NCBI RefSeq assembly: GCF_021271205.1
Contig: NZ_JAIWKS010000003.1
Location: forward strand, 496,001 to 560,000
Source: Pseudomonas uvaldensis
GTDB taxonomy: Bacteria; Pseudomonadota; Gammaproteobacteria; Pseudomonadales; Pseudomonadaceae
Reading direction: 5' to 3'
DNA length: 64,000 nt
This document shows, one piece after another, positions 1 to 7,361 of this stretch (positions within the stretch are counted from its first letter, which is position 1; each line of letters opens with the position of its first letter). Under the pieces are notes generated by a model. The model searched no databases and was not told where the DNA came from. It saw only the letters and a list, made by a program, of their open reading frames with translations. Position numbers and translations under genes: made by a program.

Positions 1-2509
1 TGGCCAGTTCGTCGAGCACCGGATGCGGCAGGCTGGCGAAGAGGTCGCTTTGCTGAGGGGCCGCCGGTTTGCCTTTTGTCGGACGCGGCGCCTCGTGGGG
101 CAGGCTGGAGGTTTCCAGGCGGCTCAAATGTTCGCGGGCCCGGGCAATCACTTCGCCTGGTACACCGGCCAACTGCGCAACCGCCAAGCCGTAGCTCTGG
201 CTGGCCGGGCCGGGCAGTACATGGTGCAGGAATACGATGCGCTCGTTGTGTTCAGTGGCGTTGAGGTGGACGTTGGCCACCAGCGGCTGGCTTTCCGGCA
301 GCACCGTCAGCTCGAAATAATGGGTCGCGAACAATGTGTAGGCGCGCAGTTGTGCCAATCGCTCGGCCGCCGCCCAGGCCAGGGACAGGCCATCGAAGGT
401 GCTGGTGCCCCGTCCGACTTCGTCCATCAGCACCAGGCTGCGCTCGGTGGCGTTGTGCAGGATGTTGGCGGTCTCGCTCATTTCCACCATGAAGGTCGAG
501 CGCCCGCCGGCCAGGTCATCGCTGGAGCCGATCCGGGTGAAGATGCGGTCCACCAGGGATAACTCGCAGCTGGCCGCCGGTACGAAACTGCCGATGTGAG
601 CCAGCAGCACGATCAGGGCTGTCTGGCGCATGTAGGTGGATTTACCGCCCATGTTCGGACCGGTGATTACCAGCATGCGGGTATTGTCGTCCAGGCTCAG
701 GTCGTTGGCCACGAACGGCGTGGTCAGTACCTGCTCGACCACTGGGTGACGACCTTGGCTGATGCGCATGCACGGTTCGCTGACGAAGCGCGGGCAATTC
801 AGGTCAAGGTTCAATGCGCGCTCGGCCAGGTTGCTCAGAACGTCCAGCTCCGCCAGGGCGGCGGCGGTGTCCTGCAGGGGCGGCAATTGGTTGATCAGAT
901 CTTCCAGCAGCGCGTCATAGAGCATTTTTTCGCGGGCCAGGGCGCGACTCTTGGCCGACAGCGCCTTGTCCTCGAAGGCCTTGAGTTCCGGAGTAATGAA
1001 GCGCTCGGCGCCCTTGAGGGTCTGGCGACGGATGTAATCGGCCGGAGCCTGTTCGGCCTGCTTGCTCGGCAATTCGATGAAATAGCCGTGGATGCGGTTG
1101 TAGCCGACCTTGAGATTGCTCAGGCCGGTACGGGCCTTTTCCCGGGCTTCGAGGTCGATGAGGAACTGGCCGGCGTTCTCGCTCAGCGCCAGCAGCTCGT
1201 CGAGTTCGGCGTCGTAACCGGTTTTCAGCACGCCACCGTCACGGATCACCGCGGGTGGGTTGTCGATGATGGCTTTTTCCAACAGCGCGGCCAGTTCTGG
1301 GTAAGTGCTGGTGATGCGCGCCAAGTGCTGAAGATGCGGAGCTTCGAGGTCGGTCATCGCCACTTGCAGTTCGGGCAGGGCGCCAAGGGCATCGCGCAGG
1401 CGCGCCAGGTCCCGGGGACGGGCGTTGCGCAGGCCGATCCGCGCCAGGATGCGCTCGATGTCGCCGATTTCCTTGAGCTGCGGCTGCAACTGCTCGAAGC
1501 GATAACGATCCAGCAGGCAGGTAATCGAGGACTGGCGCGCCAGCAGTACTGTCAGGTCCCGCAACGGACGGTTCAGCCAGCGGGTCAGCAAGCGGCTGCC
1601 CATCGCGGTCTGGCAGCGATCCACCACCGATTGCAGGGTATTGTCGCGACCGCCGGCCAGGTTGGTGTCCAATTCCAGGTTGCGCCGGCTGGCGCCGTCC
1701 AGCACCACCGTGTCATCCAGGCGTTCATGGCGCAGGCTGCGCAAATGGGGTAGGGCGGTGCGCTGGGTTTCCTTGGCGTAGGCCAACAGGCAGCCGGCCG
1801 CACCGATGGCCAGAGTCAGGTTTTCACAGCCGAACCCCTTGAGGTCCTGGGTGGAAAACTGCTGGCAGAGACTTTTCAGCGCCGAATCGCGCTCAAAATC
1901 CCACGGCGCCCGGCGACGAACGCCACGGCGTTTTTCCGCCGGCAGGTCCTTGGGCCAGTCATCGGGAATCAACAGCTCCACCGGATTGACCCGCTCCAGC
2001 TCCGCCAGCAGGTTCTCCCAACCCTTGATTTCCAGTACCGAGAAGTTGCCACTGGTGATATCCAGCACCGCCATGCCGAACAGGCGCTCATCCCCCAGCA
2101 CCGCCGCGATCAGGTTGTCGCGGCGTTCATCCAGCAACGCCTCATCGCTGACCGTGCCGGGGGTGATGATGCGCACCACCTGGCGTTCCACCGGCCCTTT
2201 GCTGGTAGCCGGATCGCCCACCTGCTCGCAAATCACCACCGACTCGCCGAGCTTGACCAGTTTCGCCAGATAACCTTCCGCTGCGTGGTAAGGAATCCCA
2301 CACATTGGAATCGCCATGCCCGCCGATTGCCCACGCGCCGTCAGGGTGATGTCCAGCAACTTGGCGGCCTTCTTCGCATCCTCATAAAAGATCTCGTAGA
2401 AGTCGCCCATGCGGTAGAACATCAACTGATCGGGATGCTGGTTCTTCAGGCGCCAGTATTGCTGCATCATCGGCGTGTGGGAGGACAGGTCGTTCACGGC
2501 GGTGTTCAT
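1..2509 (-). CDS. mutS: DNA mismatch repair protein MutS (3' end cut by window edge)
   Basis: MutS binds mismatches and starts methyl-directed repair with MutL. About 836 N-terminal residues are present; the last ~20-25 lie beyond base 1. Seen: the mismatch-reading Phe-Tyr-Glu at residues 37-39 (GDFYEIF) and the ABC ATPase Walker [10 protein letters not shown] near residues 617-625. The ATG at 2509 gives the family's usual N-terminus with the domain I motif about 35 residues in. It marks the left border of the tailocin locus; the mutS-cinA interval is a known tailocin site in fluorescent pseudomonads. Confidence 0.97.
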   Translation of the reverse strand, partial: MNTAVNDLSSHTPMMQQYWRLKNQHPDQLMFYRMGDFYEIFYEDAKKAAKLLDITLTARGQSAGMAIPMCGIPYHAAEGYLAKLVKLGESVVICEQVGDPATSKGPVERQVVRIITPGTVSDEALLDERRDNLIAAVLGDERLFGMAVLDITSGNFSVLEIKGWENLLAELERVNPVELLIPDDWPKDLPAEKRRGVRRRAPWDFERDSALKSLCQQFSTQDLKGFGCENLTLAIGAAGCLLAYAKETQRTALPHLRSLRHERLDDTVVLDGASRRNLELDTNLAGGRDNTLQSVVDRCQTAMGSRLLTRWLNRPLRDLTVLLARQSSITCLLDRYRFEQLQPQLKEIGDIERILARIGLRNARPRDLARLRDALGALPELQVAMTDLEAPHLQHLARITSTYPELAALLEKAIIDNPPAVIRDGGVLKTGYDAELDELLALSENAGQFLIDLEAREKARTGLSNLKVGYNRIHGYFIELPSKQAEQAPADYIRRQTLKGAERFITPELKAFEDKALSAKSRALAREKMLYDALLEDLINQLPPLQDTAAALAELDVLSNLAERALNLDLNCPRFVSEPCMRISQGRHPVVEQVLTTPFVANDLSLDDNTRMLVITGPNMGGKSTYMRQTALIVLLAHIGSFVPAASCELSLVDRIFTRIGSSDDLAGGRSTFMVEMSETANILHNATERSLVLMDEVGRGTSTFDGLSLAWAAAERLAQLRAYTLFATHYFELTVLPESQPLVANVHLNATEHNERIVFLHHVLPGPASQSYGLAVAQLAGVPGEVIARAREHLSRLETSSLPHEAPRPTKGKPAAPQQSDLFASLPHPVLDELA

Positions 2510-2722
2510 GGGTGTCAGGCAAGCTCGTTGAAAGGTGTGGGGCAAAAGGAGGGGCATTGGCCCGGCTTTTCCGCGATGGGCGCAAGGTTAACATGGGTGG
2601 TCTGGTGGGACCCAGGGATGAGCGTCTTCCATCGCTTTGGTAAAGCAGGATTTCTGACCCTTGGGTATTTCTTGCCGCCGGAGTGCCTGCAATCGCCTTA
2701 CGGAGCATGGGTTGGAGATAAT

Positions 2723-2746
2723 AAAAAACCCGACGCTTGGTCGGGC
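2723..2746 (-). terminator. Intrinsic terminator downstream of the zeta-remnant operon
   Basis: CCCGAC-GCTTG-GTCGGG forms a 6-bp GC stem. Six A residues precede it on the + strand, which become a U tract for leftward transcripts. It lies ~20 bases after the 55-aa ORF stop. The rest of 2510-2764 holds only the mutS upstream region. Confidence 0.75.
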
Positions 2747-2764
2747 TTCTCTGAAATCTGGATA

Positions 2765-2932
2765 TCAGGTTCGTTTCGCCTCGGCTTGCATCATCAACTG
2801 ATTCTGCTGCTTGGTAGCTTCAATCAAAACCTCGCTGTAAACACGCTTCTTTTGGTCCGATTTTGCATTGCGAATAAAATCGGCAAAGGTGCTTTTGGCC
2901 CCTTTAGTCAAACCTAGCTTGATCGAGATCAT
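2765..2932 (-). CDS. Small conserved-looking protein downstream of zeta-toxin remnant
   Basis: A 55-residue basic protein (starts MISIKLGLTKGAKSTF, ends AEAKRT). Its ATG overlaps the TGA of the upstream zeta remnant (ATGA), typical of translational coupling, and a terminator follows. I do not recognise a named family. The tight overlap suggests it was part of the original zeta-toxin operon, perhaps an accessory or antitoxin-like partner, but that is inference. Too short for a firm call, though start context and terminator make it likely real. Confidence 0.5.
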   Translation of the reverse strand: MISIKLGLTKGAKSTFADFIRNAKSDQKKRVYSEVLIEATKQQNQLMMQAEAKRT

Positions 2933-3302
2933 AGGTGCGCTCCTGATGGTGGCCCGAGCGTGGCCTCTAGGTCGGCCCGCGTGTGTCGCTCAGGGATATG
3001 GTAGTCAATTTTATCGACACCAGCTTTATAAAGTCGTCCCGAGTTGTCGATATGCTTGAGCAATAGATCCACGTGGACGTCGCCTTGATACTCTAGCTTA
3101 AGCGCGTTCACTACGTCACGTGCGGGGGAGAGCCGGCCATGAAAACTGATACTGGAGCCTCTTCTGGCGGATAAATCAGCTTATCTGTGAGTCTTCTCGC
3201 AATTATTTTTTTATTGGATCGAGCGAAGCGCAACGCGTCTTCACAAACGGCTTTCTCCGCTGGTGTCATTACCTGGTTGCGTGAATCGGCATCGTCCGTC
3301 AT
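2929..3302 (-). pseudogene. Zeta-toxin family gene with internal deletion (remnant)
   Basis: Two joined fragments. The N-terminal part (MTDDADSRNQVMTPAEKAVC..., from ATG 3302 behind an AAGGAG site) resembles the start of Pseudomonas zeta-toxin proteins and runs to MAGSP, where the P-loop GxGKT should continue. Instead the frame reads PHVT and stops at the base where a second fragment begins. That fragment (ARDVVNALKLEY...HTRADLEATLG) reads like a zeta-toxin C-terminus in another frame. The ATP-binding and catalytic middle is gone, so the toxin (normally a UDP-sugar kinase) should be dead. The C-terminal piece could still start at GTG 3111. Family assignment rests on remembered similarity. Confidence 0.6.
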
Positions 3303-3385
3303 CAATCCAACTCCTTCTCGATAATGTCTGCTGTCTGAGCCGAGCCAGGCCGCCAGTATTGTTTTAATGAAGCGGGTGAGCCCGT

Positions 3386-3409
3386 GGCGAGGGGCGCATT
3401 CCCCTCGCC
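3386..3409. repeat. Palindromic hairpin GGCGAGGGG / CCCCTCGCC
   Basis: A perfect 9-bp inverted repeat with a 6-base loop between two leftward genes. It resembles the short palindromic intergenic repeats of fluorescent pseudomonads and may act as a weak terminator or mRNA 3' stabiliser for the DUF6124 gene. Confidence 0.5.
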
Positions 3410-3428
3410 GGGCCTGCATTATGAATGC

Positions 3429-3787
3429 CTACCTCACTTCAACCACATCCAACGCCCGATTCGCCAGCAACTGGCCCAGTTCGATCATCTGCTGGACCCC
3501 CAACGCGATATGTCGCCGCGAGCCCTCCAGGTCGAATGCCAAATCACTGACCATGGCATTGGCCGAGGCCAGGGTTTCGCTGAGGTTGGCGAGCAGGCAT
3601 TCGGTGTCGATGTTAGGGGCGATGATGAAAAGGGTGTCGAGGGTGTCGGATGTTTCTTTTTCGGCCGGTGGCTTGAGGTAATAGTCCAAGGCGCGGGTAG
3701 CGGCTTCGTCGAGTTTTTGGCATTCGCCGACTGGGTGCGGGATGTGTGACCGTCAGTAAGTGGTGGATTAGGAGTGTGCTTGAACAT
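3429..3787 (-). pseudogene. DUF6124-family gene with a 1-base frameshift
   Basis: The N-terminus (MFKHTPNPPLTDG...) starts at ATG 3787. It leaves frame at a five-A run (complement of 3714-3718): with one more A the frame would read NAKKLDEAATRALDYYLKP and continue into the rest of the domain (...ASANAMVSDLAFDLEG...NRALDVVEVR, stop at 3429). The restored product would be about 119 residues, the usual length for this Pseudomonas-specific family of unknown function. It could be a true pseudogene, a phase-variable homopolymer or a sequencing slip. Confidence 0.7.
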
Positions 3788-3824
3788 AGTCTTGGATCCT
3801 CGAAGTGGGAGCCGCCACTGAGTC

Positions 3825-3987
3825 GCTACTAAACGAAGAGAGTGGCAGCTGTACGCAGGTTAGTAGACCGGGGATCCAAGAAACCGGCGCACCCGAAGGC
3901 GCCCTGCGCACAGCTGCCATTGGGTGCAGGCATTGGACACCTGACTGAATGGCGCTATGTACATCTTGGATGCCGGGCTACTAAACC
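3825..3987 (-). promoter_or_regulatory. Structured leader upstream of the DUF6124 gene
   Basis: A 16-bp inverted repeat with one G-U-compatible mismatch (3844-3859 with 3903-3918, sharing GGCAGCTGT-CGCAGG) encloses a 43-base apical region. CTACTAAAC occurs at 3826-3834 and 3978-3986, and the reverse-oriented GGTTAGTAG at 3858-3866, so alternative pairings are possible. No convincing ORF lies here. It may be a structured 5' UTR or small RNA; function unknown. The flanking 3991-4213 shows nothing recognisable. Confidence 0.45.
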
Positions 3988-4213
3988 CGATCACTGATGG
4001 GCAGTGACGAGAACCAAAGTATCGACGAGGCCCAAGGCGCACAAGCCGGCGGATTCTGGCGTAGTTGTAGGCAGAGGCGCAAGGCAACGTAGCCTGGTGT
4101 CGCACATTTGAAGGACGCGGATCGGGCCGTTTCCCAAGAGGGTGTAGGGGAAATCTCCCAAGTGCCTGCTCGCGGCGGCGGAGGGTCAGTTTGGGGCGAT
4201 GTTGGATGTGCCA

Positions 4214-4244
4214 CCGTCATCGCGGGCAAGCCTTGCTCCCACAG
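4214..4244. repeat. Single degenerate REP unit
   Basis: CATCGCGGGCAAGCCTTGCTCCCACAG is a diverged copy of the REP core found as inverted pairs elsewhere in this window. It is a singlet, just upstream of the repressor gene. Confidence 0.6.
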
Positions 4245-4268
4245 GTTTTCGCCCGGATATGCAGGTTT

Positions 4269-4282
4269 ATGCAAATCAGCAT
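4269..4282. promoter_or_regulatory. Candidate repressor operator OR1 (ATGC-N6-GCAT)
   Basis: ATGC AAATCA GCAT lies 27 bases before the repressor start, positioned for autoregulation. The same 4-6-4 dyad occurs three times in front of the tailocin promoter at 5141, 5172 and 5195. Confidence 0.6.
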
Positions 4283-4309
4283 TTGTCTTCTGCCAAAAGA
4301 ACAAGCATC

Positions 4310-5053
4310 ATGCGCGTTATGCAAAAACGCAACGTTTCTACCGTATTAAGAGCACTGCTCGATCAGCACGGGATCTCCCCCACGGAGCTTCACCGTCGTA
4401 CCGGCGTGCCTCAATCCACACTTTCGCGGATCCTCAGCGGCAAGATTGTCGATCCTTCGGATAAACACATCTCGAAGATCGCCGAATACTTTGCCGTGAG
4501 CACCGACCAGTTGCGCGGGCGCGCGGATGTGTCGCCCCCTGGCAACAGCCGCCGCGAGGCGTCGCATTCCGAACTCAAGGACATTAGCCTGTGGGACGAC
4601 GATACCCCTGTCGAAGAAGACGAGGTGTCGGTCCCTTTTCTGCGTGAGGTTGAATTGGCTGCTGGATCAGGAAGATTCGTCATCGAGGAAAGCGAGCGCT
4701 CGAGCCTGCGCTTCGGCAAGCGCAGCCTGCGGCATAACGGCGTGCAGTTCGACCAGGCCAAATGCGTGACCGTTCGAGGCAACAGCATGTTGCCGGTGTT
4801 GCGCGACGGCGCGACGGTCGGGGTGAACGCGGGCAAGTGCGGGATCGGCGATATTGTCGATGGCGATCTCTATGCTATCAATCACAACGGCCAGCTGCGG
4901 GTGAAGCAGCTTTACCGCCTGCCTACCGGCATCCGTCTGCGCAGCTTCAACCGCGACGAGCATCCAGACGAGGACTACAGCTTCCAGGAAATGCAGGATG
5001 AGCAGATCGTCATTCTTGGTCACGTCTTCTGGTGGGGCATGTACGCCCGTTAA
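4310..5053 (+). CDS. S24/LexA-like tailocin repressor (PrtR-type)
   Basis: A 247-aa DNA-binding repressor. Residues ~7-70 form a Cro/C1-type helix-turn-helix (STVLRALLDQHGISPTELHR...PQSTLSRILSGK). Residues ~105-247 are an S24 peptidase with the Ala118-Gly119 cleavage site, nucleophile Ser159 in RGNSM and general base Lys199 in LRVKQ. This is the layout of phage and pyocin repressors that self-cleave on RecA filaments, so DNA damage should derepress the downstream tailocins. Start is ATG 4310 (or ATG 4319). It is codirectional with the tailocin genes but closed off by a terminator at 5071. I see no separate PrtN-like activator. Confidence 0.9.
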   Translation: MRVMQKRNVSTVLRALLDQHGISPTELHRRTGVPQSTLSRILSGKIVDPSDKHISKIAEYFAVSTDQLRGRADVSPPGNSRREASHSELKDISLWDDDTPVEEDEVSVPFLREVELAAGSGRFVIEESERSSLRFGKRSLRHNGVQFDQAKCVTVRGNSMLPVLRDGATVGVNAGKCGIGDIVDGDLYAINHNGQLRVKQLYRLPTGIRLRSFNRDEHPDEDYSFQEMQDEQIVILGHVFWWGMYAR

Positions 5054-5070
5054 CCTCACTGCCATCCGAT

Positions 5071-5099
5071 AAAAACCCGCCACCGTGCGGGTTTTTTTT
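5071..5099 (+). terminator. Intrinsic terminator of the repressor gene
   Basis: AAAACCCGC-CACCGT-GCGGGTTTTTTTT, 18 bases after the repressor stop. It isolates the repressor transcript from the tailocin operon. Confidence 0.9.
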
Positions 5100-5140
5100 C
5101 GCACTGAAAAATCCCTGCCCCCCGTATTCATTGAGGCTTG

Positions 5141-5154
5141 ATGCGTTTGTGCAT
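5141..5154. promoter_or_regulatory. Candidate operator O1 of the tailocin promoter
   Basis: ATGC GTTTGT GCAT, same dyad as at 4269. It lies 31 bp upstream of the next copy. Confidence 0.6.
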
Positions 5155-5171
5155 TTGACGTACATAAATAA

Positions 5172-5185
5172 ATGCATTTACGCAT
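5172..5185. promoter_or_regulatory. Candidate operator O2, touching the -35 box
   Basis: ATGC ATTTAC GCAT (extended AATGC...GCATT). Its right end overlaps the first base of the TTGACT -35 element, so a bound repressor would block RNA polymerase. Confidence 0.65.
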
Positions 5186-5213
5186 TGACTGGATATGCAT
5201 ACATGCATATTCT
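5185..5213 (+). promoter_or_regulatory. Sigma70 promoter of the tailocin locus
   Basis: TTGACT (5185-5190), 17-base spacer, TATTCT (5208-5213). It faces the com, holin and tailocin genes. Operators O2 and O3 overlap its -35 box and spacer/-10, as expected for an SOS-inducible promoter controlled by the upstream repressor. Confidence 0.75.
5195..5208. promoter_or_regulatory. Candidate operator O3 inside the promoter spacer
   Basis: ATGC ATACAT GCAT, the core of a perfect 18-bp palindrome (ATATGCAT-AC-ATGCATAT, 5193-5210). It covers the spacer and first -10 bases, 23 bp downstream of O2 centre to centre. Confidence 0.7.
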
Positions 5214-5277
5214 GTGTCCAAGCCGCTCGACAAAGTGGCTGGCAACAACCGCTCTTTAGTTTCACCCACAGGCAGCG

Positions 5278-5388
5278 ATGAACCGGCCTCAACGGTTCAG
5301 AGGGTTGGCAACTGGCCCAGGTGTGCAGCGTAAAGCACCAGAAGCAGTTATCCGGCGGGCAGGGACCGCGGTCGGAGGAACAATTTGA
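5278..5388 (+). CDS. Possible 36-aa leader peptide of the tailocin transcript
   Basis: ATG 5278 opens a 36-codon Arg-rich frame (MNRPQRFRGLATGPG...) ending at 5388, ~60 bases after the predicted transcription start and ~50 bases before the leader terminator. Its TGA is directly followed by another ATG behind GGAGGA. There is no strong ribosome site for the first ATG. It could be a leader peptide tied to attenuation, or chance. Confidence 0.3.
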   Translation: MNRPQRFRGLATGPGVQRKAPEAVIRRAGTAVGGTI

Positions 5389-5436
5389 ATGGATCCGTAC
5401 CGCGCCAGTCGCGCCGAAAGATCAAGCGCATTACTG

Positions 5437-5461
5437 AAAAGCCTGGGCAACCGGGCTTTTT
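5437..5461 (+). terminator. Terminator-like hairpin in the tailocin leader
   Basis: AAAAGCCTGG-GCAA-CCGGGCTTTTT: 10-bp stem with a GNRA loop and U tract, ~220 bases downstream of the only visible promoter and before com. Transcription must read through it, or another promoter must lie after it. Confidence 0.65.
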
Positions 5462-5521
5462 GGAATGCCTGCACCGTGAGGTGCGTTCAAACACATCACC
5501 ACCGCCAATGGAGGGCTTTCA

Positions 5522-5704
5522 ATGCTGAAGGATTTCAGATGCGGTCAGTGCAAACGACTTCTGGCCCGTATGGGCGAGCACACCGAACTCCAGATCAAAT
5601 GCTCCCGATGCGGGACGTTGAATCATGTGAAGGCCGTAGAGCCTCGAGTAAACGCCGTCGAGCGAACAGCGTGCGGGGTAAGCCGTGCAACCAACGCTCA
5701 ATGA
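5522..5704 (+). CDS. Com-family zinc-finger translational regulator
   Basis: A 60-aa protein like phage Mu Com, which binds mom mRNA and opens its start site. Four cysteines (C7, C10, C27, C30) form a zinc-knuckle pattern in KDFRCGQC...IKCSRC, with the family's NHVK after the last pair. GGAGGG precedes the ATG. In Mu-like phages com sits directly before the mom DNA-modification gene; here no mom or methylase follows, and a secreted protein gene starts 18 bases after its stop. Confidence 0.85.
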   Translation: MLKDFRCGQCKRLLARMGEHTELQIKCSRCGTLNHVKAVEPRVNAVERTACGVSRATNAQ

Positions 5705-5722
5705 CATCTATCGAGGTAAAAA

Positions 5723-6364
5723 ATGCAACTCTCCAAAAAACTTCTATTGGCGATTGGGCTTCTGTCGTCCTTCATCTCCCTGAACTCCCGTGCCGATACC
5801 GCGCTGTCGTGGAATCTTGCCAGGGACATGTACTTGATGACCGAACAGTCGCCGGCCGGTTCGCCGTGGTCTTTCATGCAAAACAAAACGACGGTCAACG
5901 CCTCGGCCAATTACACGCTCTTGCCAACGTTCAACATGGAATGCAGCGCCAAGCCGTCAACCTGTTGGCGAGACGACGCCACTGGCGCGTACGTCGCCAG
6001 CGTCAAGCAGAACTTCACCTTCACCGGCTCCGGAACCAGTTTTGTGTTCAAGCAGGGAGACGTGGCCACGCATCCAGGGGCGAACAGCCAGAGCATCATT
6101 CGTTGGGCCAGTCCTGTTTCCGGCAACATCAATGTACTCGGACGAATCAACGACCTGCACAACGCATGCGGGGACGGCGTCGGCTGGTCGCTCAACCTGG
6201 GTGACACCGTGCTCCAGTCCGGCAGTCTTGCAAACGGTGGCAGCGCCACGTTCATGTTGAACAGCGTGGCCGTTACGCCGACCTCTTCGCTCTACCTGGT
6301 AATCGACAGGAAATCCACCAACGCCTGCGATGCCACCAGCCTGGACATGCTGATTACGCGTTGA
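5723..6364 (+). CDS. Secreted jelly-roll-like protein between com and holin
   Basis: 213 aa. It has a clear signal peptide (MQLSKKLLLAIGLLSSFISLNSRA, cleavage near Ala24) and probably four cysteines in the mature part. The second half (IIRWASPVSGNINVLGRIND..., GDGVGWSL, SGSLANGGS, SLYLVIDR, DATSLDMLIT) resembles the beta-sandwich carbohydrate-binding modules found in many secreted bacterial proteins. GAGG lies at a good distance from ATG 5723. It is placed in the SOS-controlled tailocin operon just after com, so it may be co-released on lysis. Function unknown; not a standard tailocin component. Confidence 0.65.
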   Translation: MQLSKKLLLAIGLLSSFISLNSRADTALSWNLARDMYLMTEQSPAGSPWSFMQNKTTVNASANYTLLPTFNMECSAKPSTCWRDDATGAYVASVKQNFTFTGSGTSFVFKQGDVATHPGANSQSIIRWASPVSGNINVLGRINDLHNACGDGVGWSLNLGDTVLQSGSLANGGSATFMLNSVAVTPTSSLYLVIDRKSTNACDATSLDMLITR

Positions 6365-6458
6365 GAGGAGCCGCATCTTTTTCATTCAGCCTAATGGCTT
6401 GGGAGGCCATGTGCACCCTGAGCGTTTTGAATCCCACCAATCCCCCCAGGAGACATGA

Positions 6459-6809
6459 ATGACAAACGAGCAACAAGCGTTGCTGGACATGCCGATCTGG
6501 CTGGTCATCCTGCTCGCCCTGGTGGGCGGGGTGTCCGGCGAGATGTGGCGTGCCGACAAGGAAGGGGCCCGTGGCTGGTCGCTGTTACGCCGACTGGCCT
6601 TGCGCTCCGGTGCCTGCGTGATCTGCGGTGTCTCGGCAATCATGCTGCTGTATGCCCTCGGCATGTCGATCTGGAGTGCTTGCGCCCTGGGTTGCCTGAC
6701 CGCCATGGCCGGTGCCGACGTGGCCATCGGTCTCTACGAGCGCTGGGTCGCCAAGCGGATCGGCGTGTGCGAAGTGCCACCACCGGATTCCCGTTCCGAC
6801 CCACAGTGA
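6459..6809 (+). CDS. Phage holin of the tailocin
   Basis: 116 aa with hydrophobic segments at about residues 12-27 (MPIWLVILLALVGGVSG), 50-68 and 70-90. It has a short polar N-terminus and a charged C-terminus, as in the holin that opens R-pyocin clusters. AGGAG at 6448 sets the start at 6459 rather than the ATG at 6455. It should permeabilise the inner membrane for the endolysin, which lies 23 kb away at 29497. Confidence 0.85.
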   Translation: MTNEQQALLDMPIWLVILLALVGGVSGEMWRADKEGARGWSLLRRLALRSGACVICGVSAIMLLYALGMSIWSACALGCLTAMAGADVAIGLYERWVAKRIGVCEVPPPDSRSDPQ

Positions 6810-6845
6810 GCCTGGTGCCGCCGGTTCACAGCAAGAGGCCATCCC

Positions 6846-7358
6846 ATGCCTGCTCTCATTGAAAAACCCTCGCAGCTGTTCTCCGCCATGGCCGAAACGC
6901 TCCGTACCACGCTTCCCGCCCTGAAAGTCGGAAACCCCCAGGATTTTGACGACACAGGCGATCAGACTTGGGTCTTGATAGCCATCGAGCGCGATGCCTC
7001 AGGCAACCGTGCCAATGACGGACGTATCGCTCATGTCCTGACGCTGTCCCTGCAAGTCGTGTCGCCCGACACGGGTCTGGCGGCTTGCGATCTGGCCAGT
7101 GAGTTGAAACGGGTGATCGTCGACAACCGCTGGAACCTGTCGGCCGAGCAATGCAGTCGGCCGGCGGATGTCGAGGGGATTGCGTCCGTCTTCAGCGGTG
7201 GGACCCGGCCATACACCGCCTGGACCCTCTCGTTCACCCAGACCCTGTACCTCGGCCCGACGCTGCAGGAAGACCCGTTGGGCATCCCGAAATTTGCCCG
7301 TACTTGGGAAGTGTCGAACATCGACGACCCGAATCAATACACCGCACTCGAGGGCTGA
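6846..7358 (+). CDS. Tailocin protein between holin and gpV (PA0615-like position)
   Basis: 170 aa, soluble, no signal. It occupies the slot of the unnamed gene between holin and gpV in P. aeruginosa R-pyocins. Its size and its two beta-rich blocks (VLTLSLQVVSPD, AWTLSFTQTLYLGP) are compatible with a tail-terminator/completion role, but I do not recognise a defining motif, so that is inference from position. Confidence 0.6.
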   Translation: MPALIEKPSQLFSAMAETLRTTLPALKVGNPQDFDDTGDQTWVLIAIERDASGNRANDGRIAHVLTLSLQVVSPDTGLAACDLASELKRVIVDNRWNLSAEQCSRPADVEGIASVFSGGTRPYTAWTLSFTQTLYLGPTLQEDPLGIPKFARTWEVSNIDDPNQYTALEG

Positions 7359-7361
7359 GCC

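Noticed and set aside
596..1753. 385-codon + strand ORF
   Set aside because: It lies antisense to mutS, whose reading frame carries Walker A and mismatch-binding motifs. Long antisense frames are common in GC-rich DNA.
2929..3302. Functional zeta toxin-antitoxin system
   Set aside because: The P-loop and central kinase region are deleted and the frame is broken.
3860..4304. Two leftward ORFs of 81 and 107 codons
   Set aside because: They overlap each other and the structured leader, have Arg/Pro-skewed composition and no ribosome site. Better explained as non-coding DNA.
5389..6204. 271-codon + strand ORF starting MDPYRASRAERSS
   Set aside because: It runs through the leader terminator and overlaps both com and the secreted-protein gene, which have recognisable motifs and ribosome sites. 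Only its first codons (GGAGGA upstream) are suspicious.
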